This document shows positions 25,341-33,559 of a stretch of DNA of 64,000 nucleotides, one piece after another (within the stretch, counting starts at the first letter, position 1; each line of letters begins with the position of its first letter). The stretch comes from Georgenia_A wangjunii. GTDB lineage: Bacteria > Actinomycetota > Actinomycetes > Actinomycetales > Actinomycetaceae. Location: assembly GCF_036421915.1 (NCBI RefSeq), contig NZ_JAZGOM010000008.1; one strand, written 5' to 3'. The position numbers were made by a program, and so were the translations under genes. Under the pieces are notes generated by a model. It saw only the letters and a list, made by a program, of their open reading frames with translations, had not been told where the DNA came from and did no database searches.

Positions 25341-26330
25341 TCAGGCCCGTCGTCCCCCGACGAGCGGGACGAGCGCGGCCGCGACGATGAGCGCGGCGCC
25401 GACCCCAGCGAGGAGCGAGACGCCCTCCCCGAACACCGCCGCCCCGAGGAGCATGGCGACGACGACCTCCCAGTACGACAGGCCCGAGAGCTCGACGGCG
25501 CGCAGGTGCTTGCCGGCCACGACGAGCAGCCCGAGCGCAAGCAGCCCGCACACGAGGAAGAACGCGAGCGCCCACGCCCAGTGCGTCGGGGTCATCCCGG
25601 ACATGTCCGGACGGGTGAGCGCGACCATGCACGCCGTGCCGACGGCGCCGAAGGTGAAGTTCCAGAAGCTGCGGACGTCCGCCGGCATGTCCGCGCGGTA
25701 CCGGTAGCACAGGAGCGCGGCGCCGTAGAGGACGCCCGAGACAGCGCCGAGGACGTCCCCGAGCACCTGCTGGTCCGGCACCGGGCCGCCGCCGGACCTG
25801 ACGAGACCGGCGGCGAGGACCATCCCGACGAAGCTGACGCCGACCGAGACGAGCTCGATCCGGGTGAGCGCCTCCTTGAGGACGAACCGGGCGAGGACGG
25901 TCGCGATGACCGGGCCGAGGTAGTGCAGCGCGACGGCGCGCGCGAGGTCGGTGAGGACGGTGGCCGAGAGGTAGGTCGCGAGCGAGAGCCCGAGGAAGAC
26001 CCCGCCGAGCACGACGGGCCACGACAGGCGCGTCCGGCGCAGGAGCGGCAGCCGCCGGGTGAGCGTGAGGATGACGAGCACCCCGAGCGCGCCGACGAGC
26101 ATCCGCCCGAGCGTGAGGGTCTCGCCGAGAAGCGCGCCGGGCGGGGTCGCGAGGCGGCCGAAGACGCCGGCGAGGCCCATCGTCGTCGCCGAGACGACGA
26201 TGGCGGCGATGCCGAGCCGCCGGTTGCGCGGGGCGCCACCGGACGCGGGCGGCGCGGGGACGAGGTCCGGCGCGGCACCGCCGGGACGGGCGACGACGGC
26301 GACATCGGTGGGCGCGGTGAGAACAGCCAC
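25341..26330 (-). CDS. EamA/DMT-family permease under a glycine riboswitch
   Basis: 329 residues with about ten transmembrane helices in two EamA repeats (IAAIVVSATTMGLAGVFGR; later VLGDVLGAVSGVLYGAALLC), the drug/metabolite transporter fold that typically exports amino acids or metabolites. GTG 26330 is chosen because GAGGAG (26335-26340) lies 4 nt upstream and the reading frame further up runs into the riboswitch. Control by a glycine aptamer pair suggests that its substrate is glycine or a related metabolite; this is inference. The next downstream gene, mnmA, is 229 bp away and probably separate. Confidence 0.85.
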   Translation of the reverse strand: MAVLTAPTDVAVVARPGGAAPDLVPAPPASGGAPRNRRLGIAAIVVSATTMGLAGVFGRLATPPGALLGETLTLGRMLVGALGVLVILTLTRRLPLLRRTRLSWPVVLGGVFLGLSLATYLSATVLTDLARAVALHYLGPVIATVLARFVLKEALTRIELVSVGVSFVGMVLAAGLVRSGGGPVPDQQVLGDVLGAVSGVLYGAALLCYRYRADMPADVRSFWNFTFGAVGTACMVALTRPDMSGMTPTHWAWALAFFLVCGLLALGLLVVAGKHLRAVELSGLSYWEVVVAMLLGAAVFGEGVSLLAGVGAALIVAAALVPLVGGRRA

Positions 26331-26384
26331 GGAACTCCTCAGGGCGGGCGCGCGCGGGCGCGCCGATGGCGGGTGTGTTCCCCG

Positions 26385-26565
26385 CTCTGTCATCGGACCT
26401 GAGAGCTTTCGCGGGCTCGGCCCGCTTGCACCGTCGGTGAGCCCCGAGGGGCTGCTTTCCAGAGGAGCCTCACCGCTGCGGTCTGGGTGCCTGAGAGATT
26501 CCCGGGGGGTTGCTCCTTCGGCGCCCGCAGTGCGGGTCTCTCCCGCCGCGGTTCGGTGGCGTGTT
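26385..26565 (-). ncRNA. Tandem glycine riboswitch
   Basis: Both aptamers are visible on the minus strand. Aptamer 1: GGGAGAGACCC (26534-26544), GCCGAAGGAGCAA (26510-26522), CTCTCAGG (26490-26497). Aptamer 2: CCTCTGGAAAGC (26454-26465) and CTCTCAGG (26398-26405). These are the conserved elements of the two-aptamer glycine class. The expression platform would lie between 26341 and 26397, before the EamA ribosome-binding site. A possible -10 (CATACT) lies upstream near 26581-26586. Confidence 0.9.
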
Positions 26566-26649
26566 CAGTTGTGGTTCCAAGTATGCCCCACGGGACGATC
26601 GGCCCGGCCCGACGACGGCGGTAAGCCCCGTCGTCACGGCGAGCTCCCG

Positions 26650-27825
26650 TCAGCGCGCGGCGGCGCGGGCCCTCTCGACGACGGTCGGCAGCGCGGCGAG
26701 GACGGCGGCGACGTCGTCGGCCGTCGAGGTCCAGCCGAGGGTGAACCGCACGGCCGAGCGGGCCTGCGCGAGGTCGCGGCCCATGGCGAGCAGGACGTGC
26801 GAGGGCTCCTGGACGCCGGCCTGGCACGCCGAGCCCGACGAGGCGCACACCCCTGCCATGTCGAGCCCGAAGAGGAGCGCGTCGGCGTCGCAGCCGGCGA
26901 AGGTGAGGTGCGCGGTCTGGGGCAGTCGCGCCCCGCCGTCGAGCGGCGGCCCGCTCAGCCGCGCTCCCGGCACCGCCGCGAGGACCCCGCGCACGAGGTC
27001 GTCCCGCAGCGCCGCGAGCCGGGCCGCCTCGGCCTCCCGTTCGCGGACCGCTGCCTCGAGCGCGACGGCGAACGCGCAGATCCCGGCCGTGTTGACCGTC
27101 CCGGAGCGCACCCCGCGCTCCTGCCCGCCGCCGTGCTCGACGGCCGCGAGCGTGACGTCGCGCCGGGCGAGGAGCGCCCCGACGCCGATGGGGGCGCCGA
27201 GCTTGTGCCCCGACACGCTCATGGCGTCGAGCCCCGAGGCGGCGAAGTCGACCGGCACGTGGCCGACGGCCTGGACGGCGTCGGAGTGCACCGCGGCCCC
27301 GTGGTGCCGGGCGAGCTCGACGACGCGCCCGAGCGGCTGGAGCGTGCCCACCTCGTTGTTCGCCCACATGACGGAGACGAGCGCGGTGCGTCCCCCGCCG
27401 TCGGCGAGGACGGCCTCGAGCTCGGCGAGGTCGACGACTCCCGCGGCGTCGACGCCGAGCCGGTGGACCTCCGCCCCTTCCTCGGTCTCGAGCCAGGCGG
27501 CCGCCTCGAGGACGGCCGGGTGCTCGACGGCGCTGACGACGACGCGCGTGCGGGCGGGGGCGGGGGATGCGGCCCGGCCACCGAGGACGAGCCCCTTGAC
27601 GGCGAGGTTGTCCGCCTCGGTCCCGCCGGCCGTGAAGATGACCTCCCCCGGCTCTGCCCCGAGCGCGGCGGCGACCGCCTCGCGGGACTCCTCGACCCGC
27701 CGCCGGGCCGACCGGCCGGCGGCGTGGAGGGAGGAGGGGTTGCCCGGCGCGGCGAGCTCGCGCGCGTACGCCTGCGCCGCCTCCGGGCGCACCGCCGTCG
27801 TCGCGGCGTGGTCGAGGTAGGTCAC
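26650..27825 (-). CDS. Cysteine desulfurase (NifS/IscS-like)
   Basis: PLP enzyme releasing sulfur from cysteine for tRNA thiolation and Fe-S assembly. The 391-residue protein begins TYLDHAATTAVRPEA, has EVIFTAGGTEADNLA (PLP phosphate contact), SAVEHPAVLEAA, HSDAVQAVGHVPVDF, the PLP lysine in MSVSGHKLGAPIGVG (about 203) and the mobile-loop catalytic Cys in GVCASSGSACQAG (about 320-330). GTG 27825 overlaps the upstream stop (GTGA, 27822-27825), so it is coupled to the 327-residue hypothetical. It most likely supplies MnmA. Confidence 0.93.
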   Translation of the reverse strand: MTYLDHAATTAVRPEAAQAYARELAAPGNPSSLHAAGRSARRRVEESREAVAAALGAEPGEVIFTAGGTEADNLAVKGLVLGGRAASPAPARTRVVVSAVEHPAVLEAAAWLETEEGAEVHRLGVDAAGVVDLAELEAVLADGGGRTALVSVMWANNEVGTLQPLGRVVELARHHGAAVHSDAVQAVGHVPVDFAASGLDAMSVSGHKLGAPIGVGALLARRDVTLAAVEHGGGQERGVRSGTVNTAGICAFAVALEAAVREREAEAARLAALRDDLVRGVLAAVPGARLSGPPLDGGARLPQTAHLTFAGCDADALLFGLDMAGVCASSGSACQAGVQEPSHVLLAMGRDLAQARSAVRFTLGWTSTADDVAAVLAALPTVVERARAAAR

Positions 27826-28805
27826 CGGCGCCACCCCCGGGTACGCGGGGTGGTGAAGAGGTCGGCGGGCATGTCGGCGTCGACCTCCTCGAGCGTGAGG
27901 TCGTGGCCGGTGCCCGGGCGCGTCCCGCCGAGCTCCTCGGTGTAGACGCAGATGCCGGTGCCGACGTCGAGCCGGACGCGGAACGCGTCCGGGTACGCGA
28001 AGCCCGTGGGCCGGCGCGGCGGAGCGCCGCCCTCGGCCTCGCGGGCGTCCGCCTCCGCGCTGCCGAGGAGCGGGCAGCAGGAGCAGCGGGGGTCGTACCC
28101 GGGCAGGGTCCGCACGACGGCCTCCCAGGCCGGGCGCCCGTGGTGGTCGACGACGGCGACCTCGGTCAGCTCGGTGGCCGGTTCGGCCTCGTCCGGGTGG
28201 GCGTGGAACGGCTCGGCGAGCTCGAGCGGGTCGAGCATGGCGACCCACCGGTAGTCCTGGTGCATGGGGGCGTCGGCCTCCGTGCGCAACAGCCACGGCC
28301 GCCGTGCGACGAGCCCGTCGGGCCGGAAGACCGGCTCGTCGCCGGGCGGAGCTCCCGGGAAGCCGGCCGGGACCGGGTCCAAGTCTGACACCCAGGCGAT
28401 CGCCGGGGCCTTTGCTGGACCTGAGACGGAGCCCTGCTCCGAGGAGAGGCCCGGGGCAGGCGCGCGGTCCGGACCGACGTCCCGGGCGGGCACGGCCTCC
28501 ACGGCGGGCGCAGCCTCCGGGGCGTCCCGGTAGCGCTCAGCCATCCGGCCGCCGTCGCCGGCGAGGACAAGCTGGAACCGCGCCGACTGCCCCCGCTGCT
28601 CGACGCCGGCCTCGACGAGCGTGCCGTCGAGGCCCTCGACCCGGAGCGAGGCCGGCCGCGCGACCCACGCCCGGACCGGTGCGGCGGCGAGATCTCTGGT
28701 CCAGCGCACCGTGAACCGCACGCTGCGCCAGCGCCAGGGCGACGAACGCGCGAGGGCACGGACGTCGTCGGCGTCCGGCACGGCGGGGAGCGAGGGATGC
28801 GTCAC
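27822..28805 (-). CDS. Conserved hypothetical protein coupled to cysteine desulfurase
   Basis: 327 residues with a first beta region (ASLRVEGLDGTLVEAGV), a Pro/Ala linker, a repeated WVSDLDPVPAG / WVAMLDPLELAEPFH pattern and a Cys-rich motif YDPRCSCCPLL near residue 260. It may be a lipoprotein-sorting-like beta fold, but no function is assigned. GTG 28805 lies 6 nt after GACAAT (28812-28817), giving a leaderless start. Translation is linked to the desulfurase through GTGA. The Cys cluster could be a metal or sulfur site. Confidence 0.7.
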   Translation of the reverse strand: MTHPSLPAVPDADDVRALARSSPWRWRSVRFTVRWTRDLAAAPVRAWVARPASLRVEGLDGTLVEAGVEQRGQSARFQLVLAGDGGRMAERYRDAPEAAPAVEAVPARDVGPDRAPAPGLSSEQGSVSGPAKAPAIAWVSDLDPVPAGFPGAPPGDEPVFRPDGLVARRPWLLRTEADAPMHQDYRWVAMLDPLELAEPFHAHPDEAEPATELTEVAVVDHHGRPAWEAVVRTLPGYDPRCSCCPLLGSAEADAREAEGGAPPRRPTGFAYPDAFRVRLDVGTGICVYTEELGGTRPGTGHDLTLEEVDADMPADLFTTPRTRGWRR

Positions 28806-28857
28806 CCGTTCATTGTCCCGTCGCGCGGCGGTCACCCGCACTGGTTAACCTCGCGAG

Positions 28858-29358
28858 GTGAGCGCTGAGACCACCGCGATGAACCTGACCACCGACCCCG
28901 TCGACCTCCCGGGCGTGCGTCCGGCGGACCCGCCGACCGAGCTCCTCCCGGGCCGGCTGTGGCAAGGCGGGTGCCCCGTCGACTTCGGCTGGGTCCGGGA
29001 CACGGGCATCACGGCCGTCATCGACTTCGCCGACGCCGACGCGCACCCGCCCGCCGAGGAGATCGAAGGCCTCGTCTACCTCAAGGCGCCGCTCGTCGAC
29101 GGCGAGGACATCCCGGCCCCCGCGCTCACGTTGCGCCTCGCCTCCCTCGTCGCGGGCCTCATCGACGACGGGTACCGCGTGCTCGTCCACTGCACGTTCG
29201 GGCGCAACCGCTCCGGGCTCATGGCCTCGCTCATCGTGCGCGAGGCGCTCGGCCTCAGCGGCGCCGACGCGATGGCCCACGTCCAGCAGCACCGCGAGGG
29301 CACGGTCAACAACGAGGACTTCGCCGCCTGGCTGCGCGCGCTGCCCGCGCCGGCCTGA
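28858..29358 (+). CDS. Dual-specificity protein phosphatase family protein
   Basis: 166 residues. The signature VHCTFGRNRSGLMASLI (about 112-128) is the HCx5R(S/T) phosphate-binding loop of Cys-based phosphatases. A general-acid Asp is likely in the VIDFADADAHPP loop (about 55-66). The substrate may be phosphotyrosine, phosphoserine or a small molecule. GTG 28858 follows TAACCT (28846-28851) by 6 nt, a leaderless promoter divergent from the 27.8-28.8 kb gene. Confidence 0.85.
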   Translation: MSAETTAMNLTTDPVDLPGVRPADPPTELLPGRLWQGGCPVDFGWVRDTGITAVIDFADADAHPPAEEIEGLVYLKAPLVDGEDIPAPALTLRLASLVAGLIDDGYRVLVHCTFGRNRSGLMASLIVREALGLSGADAMAHVQQHREGTVNNEDFAAWLRALPAPA

Positions 29359-29385
29359 TCTCCAGGCCGCGCGCCAACGGATGCC

Positions 29386-30312
29386 TCAGAGCGGCGTCCG
29401 CCAGCGGGCGAGCGCGCCGTCGAGCCAGCCGAGGTCGCGCCCGGCCCGCCGATCGTCCCAGAGCCGGAAGGCCACGCCGCCGAGGTCGGCGATCGCGTCG
29501 AGCACGACCCGGCCGTCCCACCCGCGCACGTCGTGCCCGTAGGCGCGGCAGAACGCCAGGTACGTCGCGGCGTCGATCTCGCCGGCGTCCGCGCGGCGGG
29601 CCGCGCTCGTGAGGTCGTACTCGAGCGGGGCGCGCGCGGCGAAGTCGAGGTCGATGAGGACGGGGCGGCGCCCCTCCCCCGTGAGGGCGTTCGCCGGTGA
29701 CAGGTCACCGTGGACGACGCCGACCCCCAGCGGCGACCGCAGCCCCGCCAGCTCGGCGAGGAGCGCCTCGCGCGCATGAAGGAGCACGGCAGCGGCCCCC
29801 TCGGGCAGCCCCCGCGACTGGGTGACGACGCGCCGCAGCGGGTCCCAGAGCGGGACGTCGGCGTCGGCGTGCTCGGCGTGGAAGGCCCGCAGGAGCGCCC
29901 CCGTGCCGGCCCAGTCGACCGGCGCGGCCGCGGCGAGCCACGGCGCGACGCTGACGACGCCCCACGAGGTGACGACGGGCGGCGCGACGGGCAGGAGCGC
30001 GCTGGAGGAGCCCGCGAGCGCCGTCGCGATCCGGCCGAGGTGGGTCGGGTCCGTCCCGGGCGGGTAGACCTTGACGGCGTGCTCGCCGGAACGCAGGACG
30101 ACGGTCGTCAGCGCGCTGATGACGTGGGCGGCCGGCAGGTGCACGGCGAGGGCGATCCGCGCCTCGTCGAGTGCCCGGAGTGCCTCGGAGGCACCCCACG
30201 TGGGCAGCGGCATGGGCAGCGGCTCGTCGACCGTCGTCGGCGTGGCGGCGGAGCTCGGCTGCGTGGCACCCGGCGCGGGCGCCGCGCCCGGCTGTGCGGC
30301 GGTGAGTGACAT
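29386..30312 (-). CDS. Aminoglycoside-phosphotransferase-like kinase
   Basis: 308 residues with the APH/choline-kinase fold: an ATP-lobe lysine in GEHAVKVYPPG (about 90), catalytic loop VVHGDLSPANAL (about 200) and metal-binding LIDLDFAARAPLEYDL (about 217). The natural substrate is unknown; these proteins phosphorylate small molecules and need not confer resistance. ATG 30312 has GGGAGG 4 nt upstream. The start region is divergent from the FKBP gene. Confidence 0.82.
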   Translation of the reverse strand: MSLTAAQPGAAPAPGATQPSSAATPTTVDEPLPMPLPTWGASEALRALDEARIALAVHLPAAHVISALTTVVLRSGEHAVKVYPPGTDPTHLGRIATALAGSSSALLPVAPPVVTSWGVVSVAPWLAAAAPVDWAGTGALLRAFHAEHADADVPLWDPLRRVVTQSRGLPEGAAAVLLHAREALLAELAGLRSPLGVGVVHGDLSPANALTGEGRRPVLIDLDFAARAPLEYDLTSAARRADAGEIDAATYLAFCRAYGHDVRGWDGRVVLDAIADLGGVAFRLWDDRRAGRDLGWLDGALARWRTPL

Positions 30313-30492
30313 GGGACCTCCCGGTCGTCGTCGTAAAGAAACCACCACGCGACGTCGGTGCGGGGCACGACCGGGTTGGAGGGTGAACCGTACCGGATGG
30401 ATCGTCCAGCACCCTCACAGGAACAGCCCCTACCCTTGCCTGGTCCGCCGGCGGATCTGCCGGGGGCGACCCCCACTACGAAGGGCACGATC

Positions 30493-31467
30493 TTGCGTCG
30501 ATCCGCCACCTCCGTGGCCGCCACCGCCCTGGCCACGGTCCTCCTCCTCGCCGGGTGCGGGAGCACCGAGTCCGACGAGGACGCCACCCCCGCCGCGACC
30601 GGTGGTACCGCGAGCTCCAGCGCCCCCGCCACCGAGGGCACCGAGGCCGCCGGCCCGACCGAGGCCGACGTCGCCGCGCTCGAGGGCGTCACGGTCGAGG
30701 GCGAGCCCGGCGCCGAGCCGACCCTCACGTTCGAGCAGCCGTTCACCGTCTCCGCGCCGGTCGCGCGCCTCGTCACCGAGGGCACCGGCGCCGAGCTCCT
30801 CGAGGGCCAGCTCGTCTCGCTCAACTTCGTCACGGTGAGCGGCGCCGACGGCACGACCGTCGGGACGACGTACGGCGCGTCCCCGCAGACGCTCACGCTC
30901 GGTGACCAGGGCGTCGTCTCGGCGCTCAACGACGTCCTCGCCGGTCAGAAGGTCGGCGCGCGCGTCCTCTTCGCGACCCCGGACAGCGAGGCCTCGGCCG
31001 CGATCATGGCGATCGACGTCGTCGACGCGGTGACCGTCCCCGAGAGCGCCGAGGGCGAGGCCGTCGCGCCGCCCGAGGGGCTGCCCACGGTGACCCTCGC
31101 CGAGAACGGCGAGCCCACCATCGAGCCGGTCGAGGGCGAGGCCCCCGCCGAGCTCGTCGTCCAGCCGCTCATCGAGGGCGACGGACCGGTCGTCGAGTCC
31201 GGGCAGAACCTGACGATGCACTACAGCGGCTGGCTCTGGGACGGCACGCCGTTCGACTCCTCGTGGACGAGCGGGACGCCGTTCAACACCCAGATCGACG
31301 TCGGCATGGTCATCGAGGGCTGGGACACCGGCCTCGTCGGCCAGAAGGTCGGCAGCCAGGTCATGCTCGTCATCCCGCCGGAGCTCGGCTACGGCGAGGA
31401 GGGCTCCGGCCCGATCCCGGGCGGCTCGACGCTCGTCTTCGTCGTCGACATCCTCGCGGCCGCCTGA
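30493..31467 (+). CDS. FKBP-type peptidyl-prolyl isomerase lipoprotein
   Basis: Exported folding catalyst. A TTG start at 30493 with AAGGG 7 nt upstream gives a classic lipoprotein signal (LRRSATSVAATALATVLLLAGC). A Ser/Thr/Glu linker precedes a degenerate FKBP-like domain (about 60-200) and a canonical C-terminal FKBP domain (about 228-324: LTMHYSGWLWDGTPFDSSW, VIEGWDTGLVGQKVGSQVML, IPPELGYGEEGSGPIPGGST). The 324-residue protein therefore seems to carry one weak and one intact isomerase domain. Initiation further upstream would hide the signal peptide. Confidence 0.9.
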   Translation: MRRSATSVAATALATVLLLAGCGSTESDEDATPAATGGTASSSAPATEGTEAAGPTEADVAALEGVTVEGEPGAEPTLTFEQPFTVSAPVARLVTEGTGAELLEGQLVSLNFVTVSGADGTTVGTTYGASPQTLTLGDQGVVSALNDVLAGQKVGARVLFATPDSEASAAIMAIDVVDAVTVPESAEGEAVAPPEGLPTVTLAENGEPTIEPVEGEAPAELVVQPLIEGDGPVVESGQNLTMHYSGWLWDGTPFDSSWTSGTPFNTQIDVGMVIEGWDTGLVGQKVGSQVMLVIPPELGYGEEGSGPIPGGSTLVFVVDILAAA

Positions 31468-31490
31468 CCCGAGCGCGCTGCCGCAGCGCC

Positions 31491-31552
31491 CTGCGCCTCG
31501 ACACGCGCCGTGCCCCTGGTCTACCGGGGGCACAGCGCATGTCGAGGCGCAG
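31491..31552. terminator. 26-bp-stem bidirectional terminator between FKBP gene and etfA
   Basis: Two arms (31491-31516 and 31527-31552) pair over 26 positions with two C-A mismatches and a 10-nt loop: CTGCGCCTCGACA with TGTCGAGGCGCAG outside, GTGCCCC with GGGGCAC inside. It lies between convergent genes. The length is unusual and it could be a mobile palindromic repeat copy. Confidence 0.75.
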
Positions 31553-31595
31553 CGGCGTTTCTGGAGGGCCGCTGACGACGGGTCGCGGCCCGGCA

Positions 31596-31619
31596 GCGCC
31601 GGGCGGGGCCGCCCGGCGC
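31596..31619. terminator. Second GC-rich hairpin next to the etfA stop
   Basis: GCGCCGGGCG (31596-31605) and CGCCCGGCGC (31610-31619) form a perfect 10-bp stem with a GGGC loop, 15 nt past the etfA stop. It probably terminates the etfBA transcript before the long palindrome. Confidence 0.65.
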
Positions 31620-31634
31620 GGCCGGGCCGGCGGG

Positions 31635-32624
31635 TCAGGCCTGGCGGAGGCGCTTGAGCTCGGCGATCGCCTGCGGCAGCACGTCCTCGATGTCGCCCAC
31701 GACGCCGAAGTCGGCCATCTCGAAGATCGGTGCCTCCGGGTCGCTGTTGACCGCGACGATCGTCTGCGAGGCCTGCATGCCGGCCGTGTGGTGGACGGCG
31801 CCCGAGACCCCGATGCCGATGTAGAGCCGCGGCGAGATCGTCACGCCGGTCTGCCCCACCTGCGCGGAGTGCTCGATCCAGCCCTCGTCCGTGGCGACGC
31901 GGGTCGCGCCGACGGCCGCCCCCAGCAGGTCCGCGAGCTCCTCGACGCCGGAGAAGTCGCCGTCCGTGCCGCGCCCGCCGACGACGACGGTCTTCGCCTC
32001 GCTCAGCGGGACGCGTCCCCCGCTCGCGTGCGCGGTGCGCTCGAGGACGCGGACGGCGCGCGCCGTCGGCGAGAACGCCACCGCGAGGGGGCGGACCTCG
32101 GCGGCCCCGGCGTCGGCGGTGGGCTCCGCCTCGACCGACGTCGGCTTGAGCGCGATGACCGGGACGCCGCGCGTGACGGCGCATGCCGTCTCCCACGTGC
32201 CGGCGAAGACGGACTTGCGGGCCGCGAGCGTGCCGTCGGCGGCGACGTCGACCCCGACGGCGTCGACGACGGCGCCGGAGCCGAGCCCGACGGCGAGGCG
32301 CGCCGCGACCTCCTTGCCGGCGAACGTCGAGACGAGGAGGATCGCGGCCGGCGCGGCCGGGAGCGCGACGGCGAGGACGGCCTCGGCGGCGACGGCGGCG
32401 ACCTGCGCGGACAGGCCCTCGAGGTCGGGCACGTGGACGACCCGGGCGCCGAACCGGGCGAGCTCCGCCCGGGCCGGCTCGCCGGGTGCCTCCGCGCCGA
32501 GCCACACGGCCTCGACGCCCGCCCCGCCGGCGAGGCGCCGCGCGAGCGTGAGCACCTCGGTGCTCGGGACGGACGGCGCGCCGTCATGGTGGTCGACGAC
32601 GACGAGCACGGGGGCCTGGGTCAC
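31635..32624 (-). CDS. etfA: Electron transfer flavoprotein alpha subunit
   Basis: 329 residues. Holds FAD in the EtfAB dimer that carries electrons from acyl-CoA and related dehydrogenases to the quinone pool. The C-terminal FAD signature is clear: LYIGIGVSGAVHHTAGMQAS then IVAVNSDPEAPIFEMADFGV. GTG start 32624. It lies 48 nt after etfB on the same strand, an operon. Confidence 0.95.
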   Translation of the reverse strand: MTQAPVLVVVDHHDGAPSVPSTEVLTLARRLAGGAGVEAVWLGAEAPGEPARAELARFGARVVHVPDLEGLSAQVAAVAAEAVLAVALPAAPAAILLVSTFAGKEVAARLAVGLGSGAVVDAVGVDVAADGTLAARKSVFAGTWETACAVTRGVPVIALKPTSVEAEPTADAGAAEVRPLAVAFSPTARAVRVLERTAHASGGRVPLSEAKTVVVGGRGTDGDFSGVEELADLLGAAVGATRVATDEGWIEHSAQVGQTGVTISPRLYIGIGVSGAVHHTAGMQASQTIVAVNSDPEAPIFEMADFGVVGDIEDVLPQAIAELKRLRQA

Positions 32625-32672
32625 GGCGGGTTCCCTCTCTGGTTCCTTCGGGGCGGCGCGGGTGGCGCCGGC

Positions 32673-33470
32673 TCAGACGAGCTTGTTCTCGACGAGGTAC
32701 GTCGCGAGCTGGGCACCGCCGTCGCCGGAGTCCGTGACGATGCGCCCGCCCTCGCGGGCCGGGCTCTGCGCCGCGCGCAGGACGCGGGTGCCGGCCCCGT
32801 GCGCGCCGACGGTCGCGGAGGCGGCACCGAGGTGCGGCTCGAGGTCCGCGAGGCCCCACGTGCGGACCGGCTTCTTCTTCGCCCCGATGATCGCCTTGAA
32901 GTTGGGGTAGCGCGGCTCGTTCGCCTGGTCCGTCACGGAGACGAGCGCGGGCAGCGGCGCCTCGAGGCGTTCGGCGGCGTCACCGATCTCCCGGCGGATG
33001 CGCACCGTGGCGCCGTCGACCTCGACCTCGCTCGCGAGGGTGAGCTGCGGCAGGTCGAGGCACCCCGCGAGCGCGGCGGGCAGCATGGCGGTGAGGCCGT
33101 CCATCGCGGCCATGCCCGTGACGACGAGGTCGACGGGCTCCTCGGCGTCGAGCGCACGCACAGCGGCCGCGAGGACGTGCGCCGTGCCGACGACGTCGGA
33201 GCCGGCGAGCGCGTCGTCGCGGACGTGGACGCCCTGCTTGGCGCCCATCTGCAGCGCGCGCCGCACGGCGTCGACGGCGTCCTCGGGACCCATCGTCAGC
33301 GCGACGACCTCCCCGCCGTGCTCCTCGGCGAGCGAGACGGCCGCCTCGACCGCGTTCTCGTCGAGCTCGTTGAGGACGTCGTCCTCACCGCGCACGGCCA
33401 GCCCCTCCGGGGTGAGGGCGCGCTCGGACTGCAGGTCGGGGACGTGCTTGACGCACACGACGATCCTCAT
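32673..33470 (-). CDS. etfB: Electron transfer flavoprotein beta subunit
   Basis: 265 residues. Starts MRIVVCVKHVPDLQSERALT and carries the AMP/adenine-binding region typical of EtfB (ENAVEAAVSLAEEHGGEVVA, VVTGMAAMDGLTAMLPAALA). ATG 33470 matches the family N-terminus; 13 additional in-frame codons upstream to 33509 are not homologous. First gene of etfBA, divergent from glgX with an 89-bp gap. Confidence 0.95.
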   Translation of the reverse strand: MRIVVCVKHVPDLQSERALTPEGLAVRGEDDVLNELDENAVEAAVSLAEEHGGEVVALTMGPEDAVDAVRRALQMGAKQGVHVRDDALAGSDVVGTAHVLAAAVRALDAEEPVDLVVTGMAAMDGLTAMLPAALAGCLDLPQLTLASEVEVDGATVRIRREIGDAAERLEAPLPALVSVTDQANEPRYPNFKAIIGAKKKPVRTWGLADLEPHLGAASATVGAHGAGTRVLRAAQSPAREGGRIVTDSGDGGAQLATYLVENKLV

Positions 33471-33559
33471 GCCTCCAGCCTGCCACTTTTCGACGAGCGG
33501 GGCAGACACGGGTCCCCCGTCCTGCCCCGGCGAACCGAAACAGGTGCAAGAATCCTTCG

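Noticed and set aside
29386..30312. APH-like gene as an antibiotic-resistance determinant
   Set aside because: Only the general kinase fold is visible; close similarity to known resistance enzymes cannot be claimed and the context is housekeeping.
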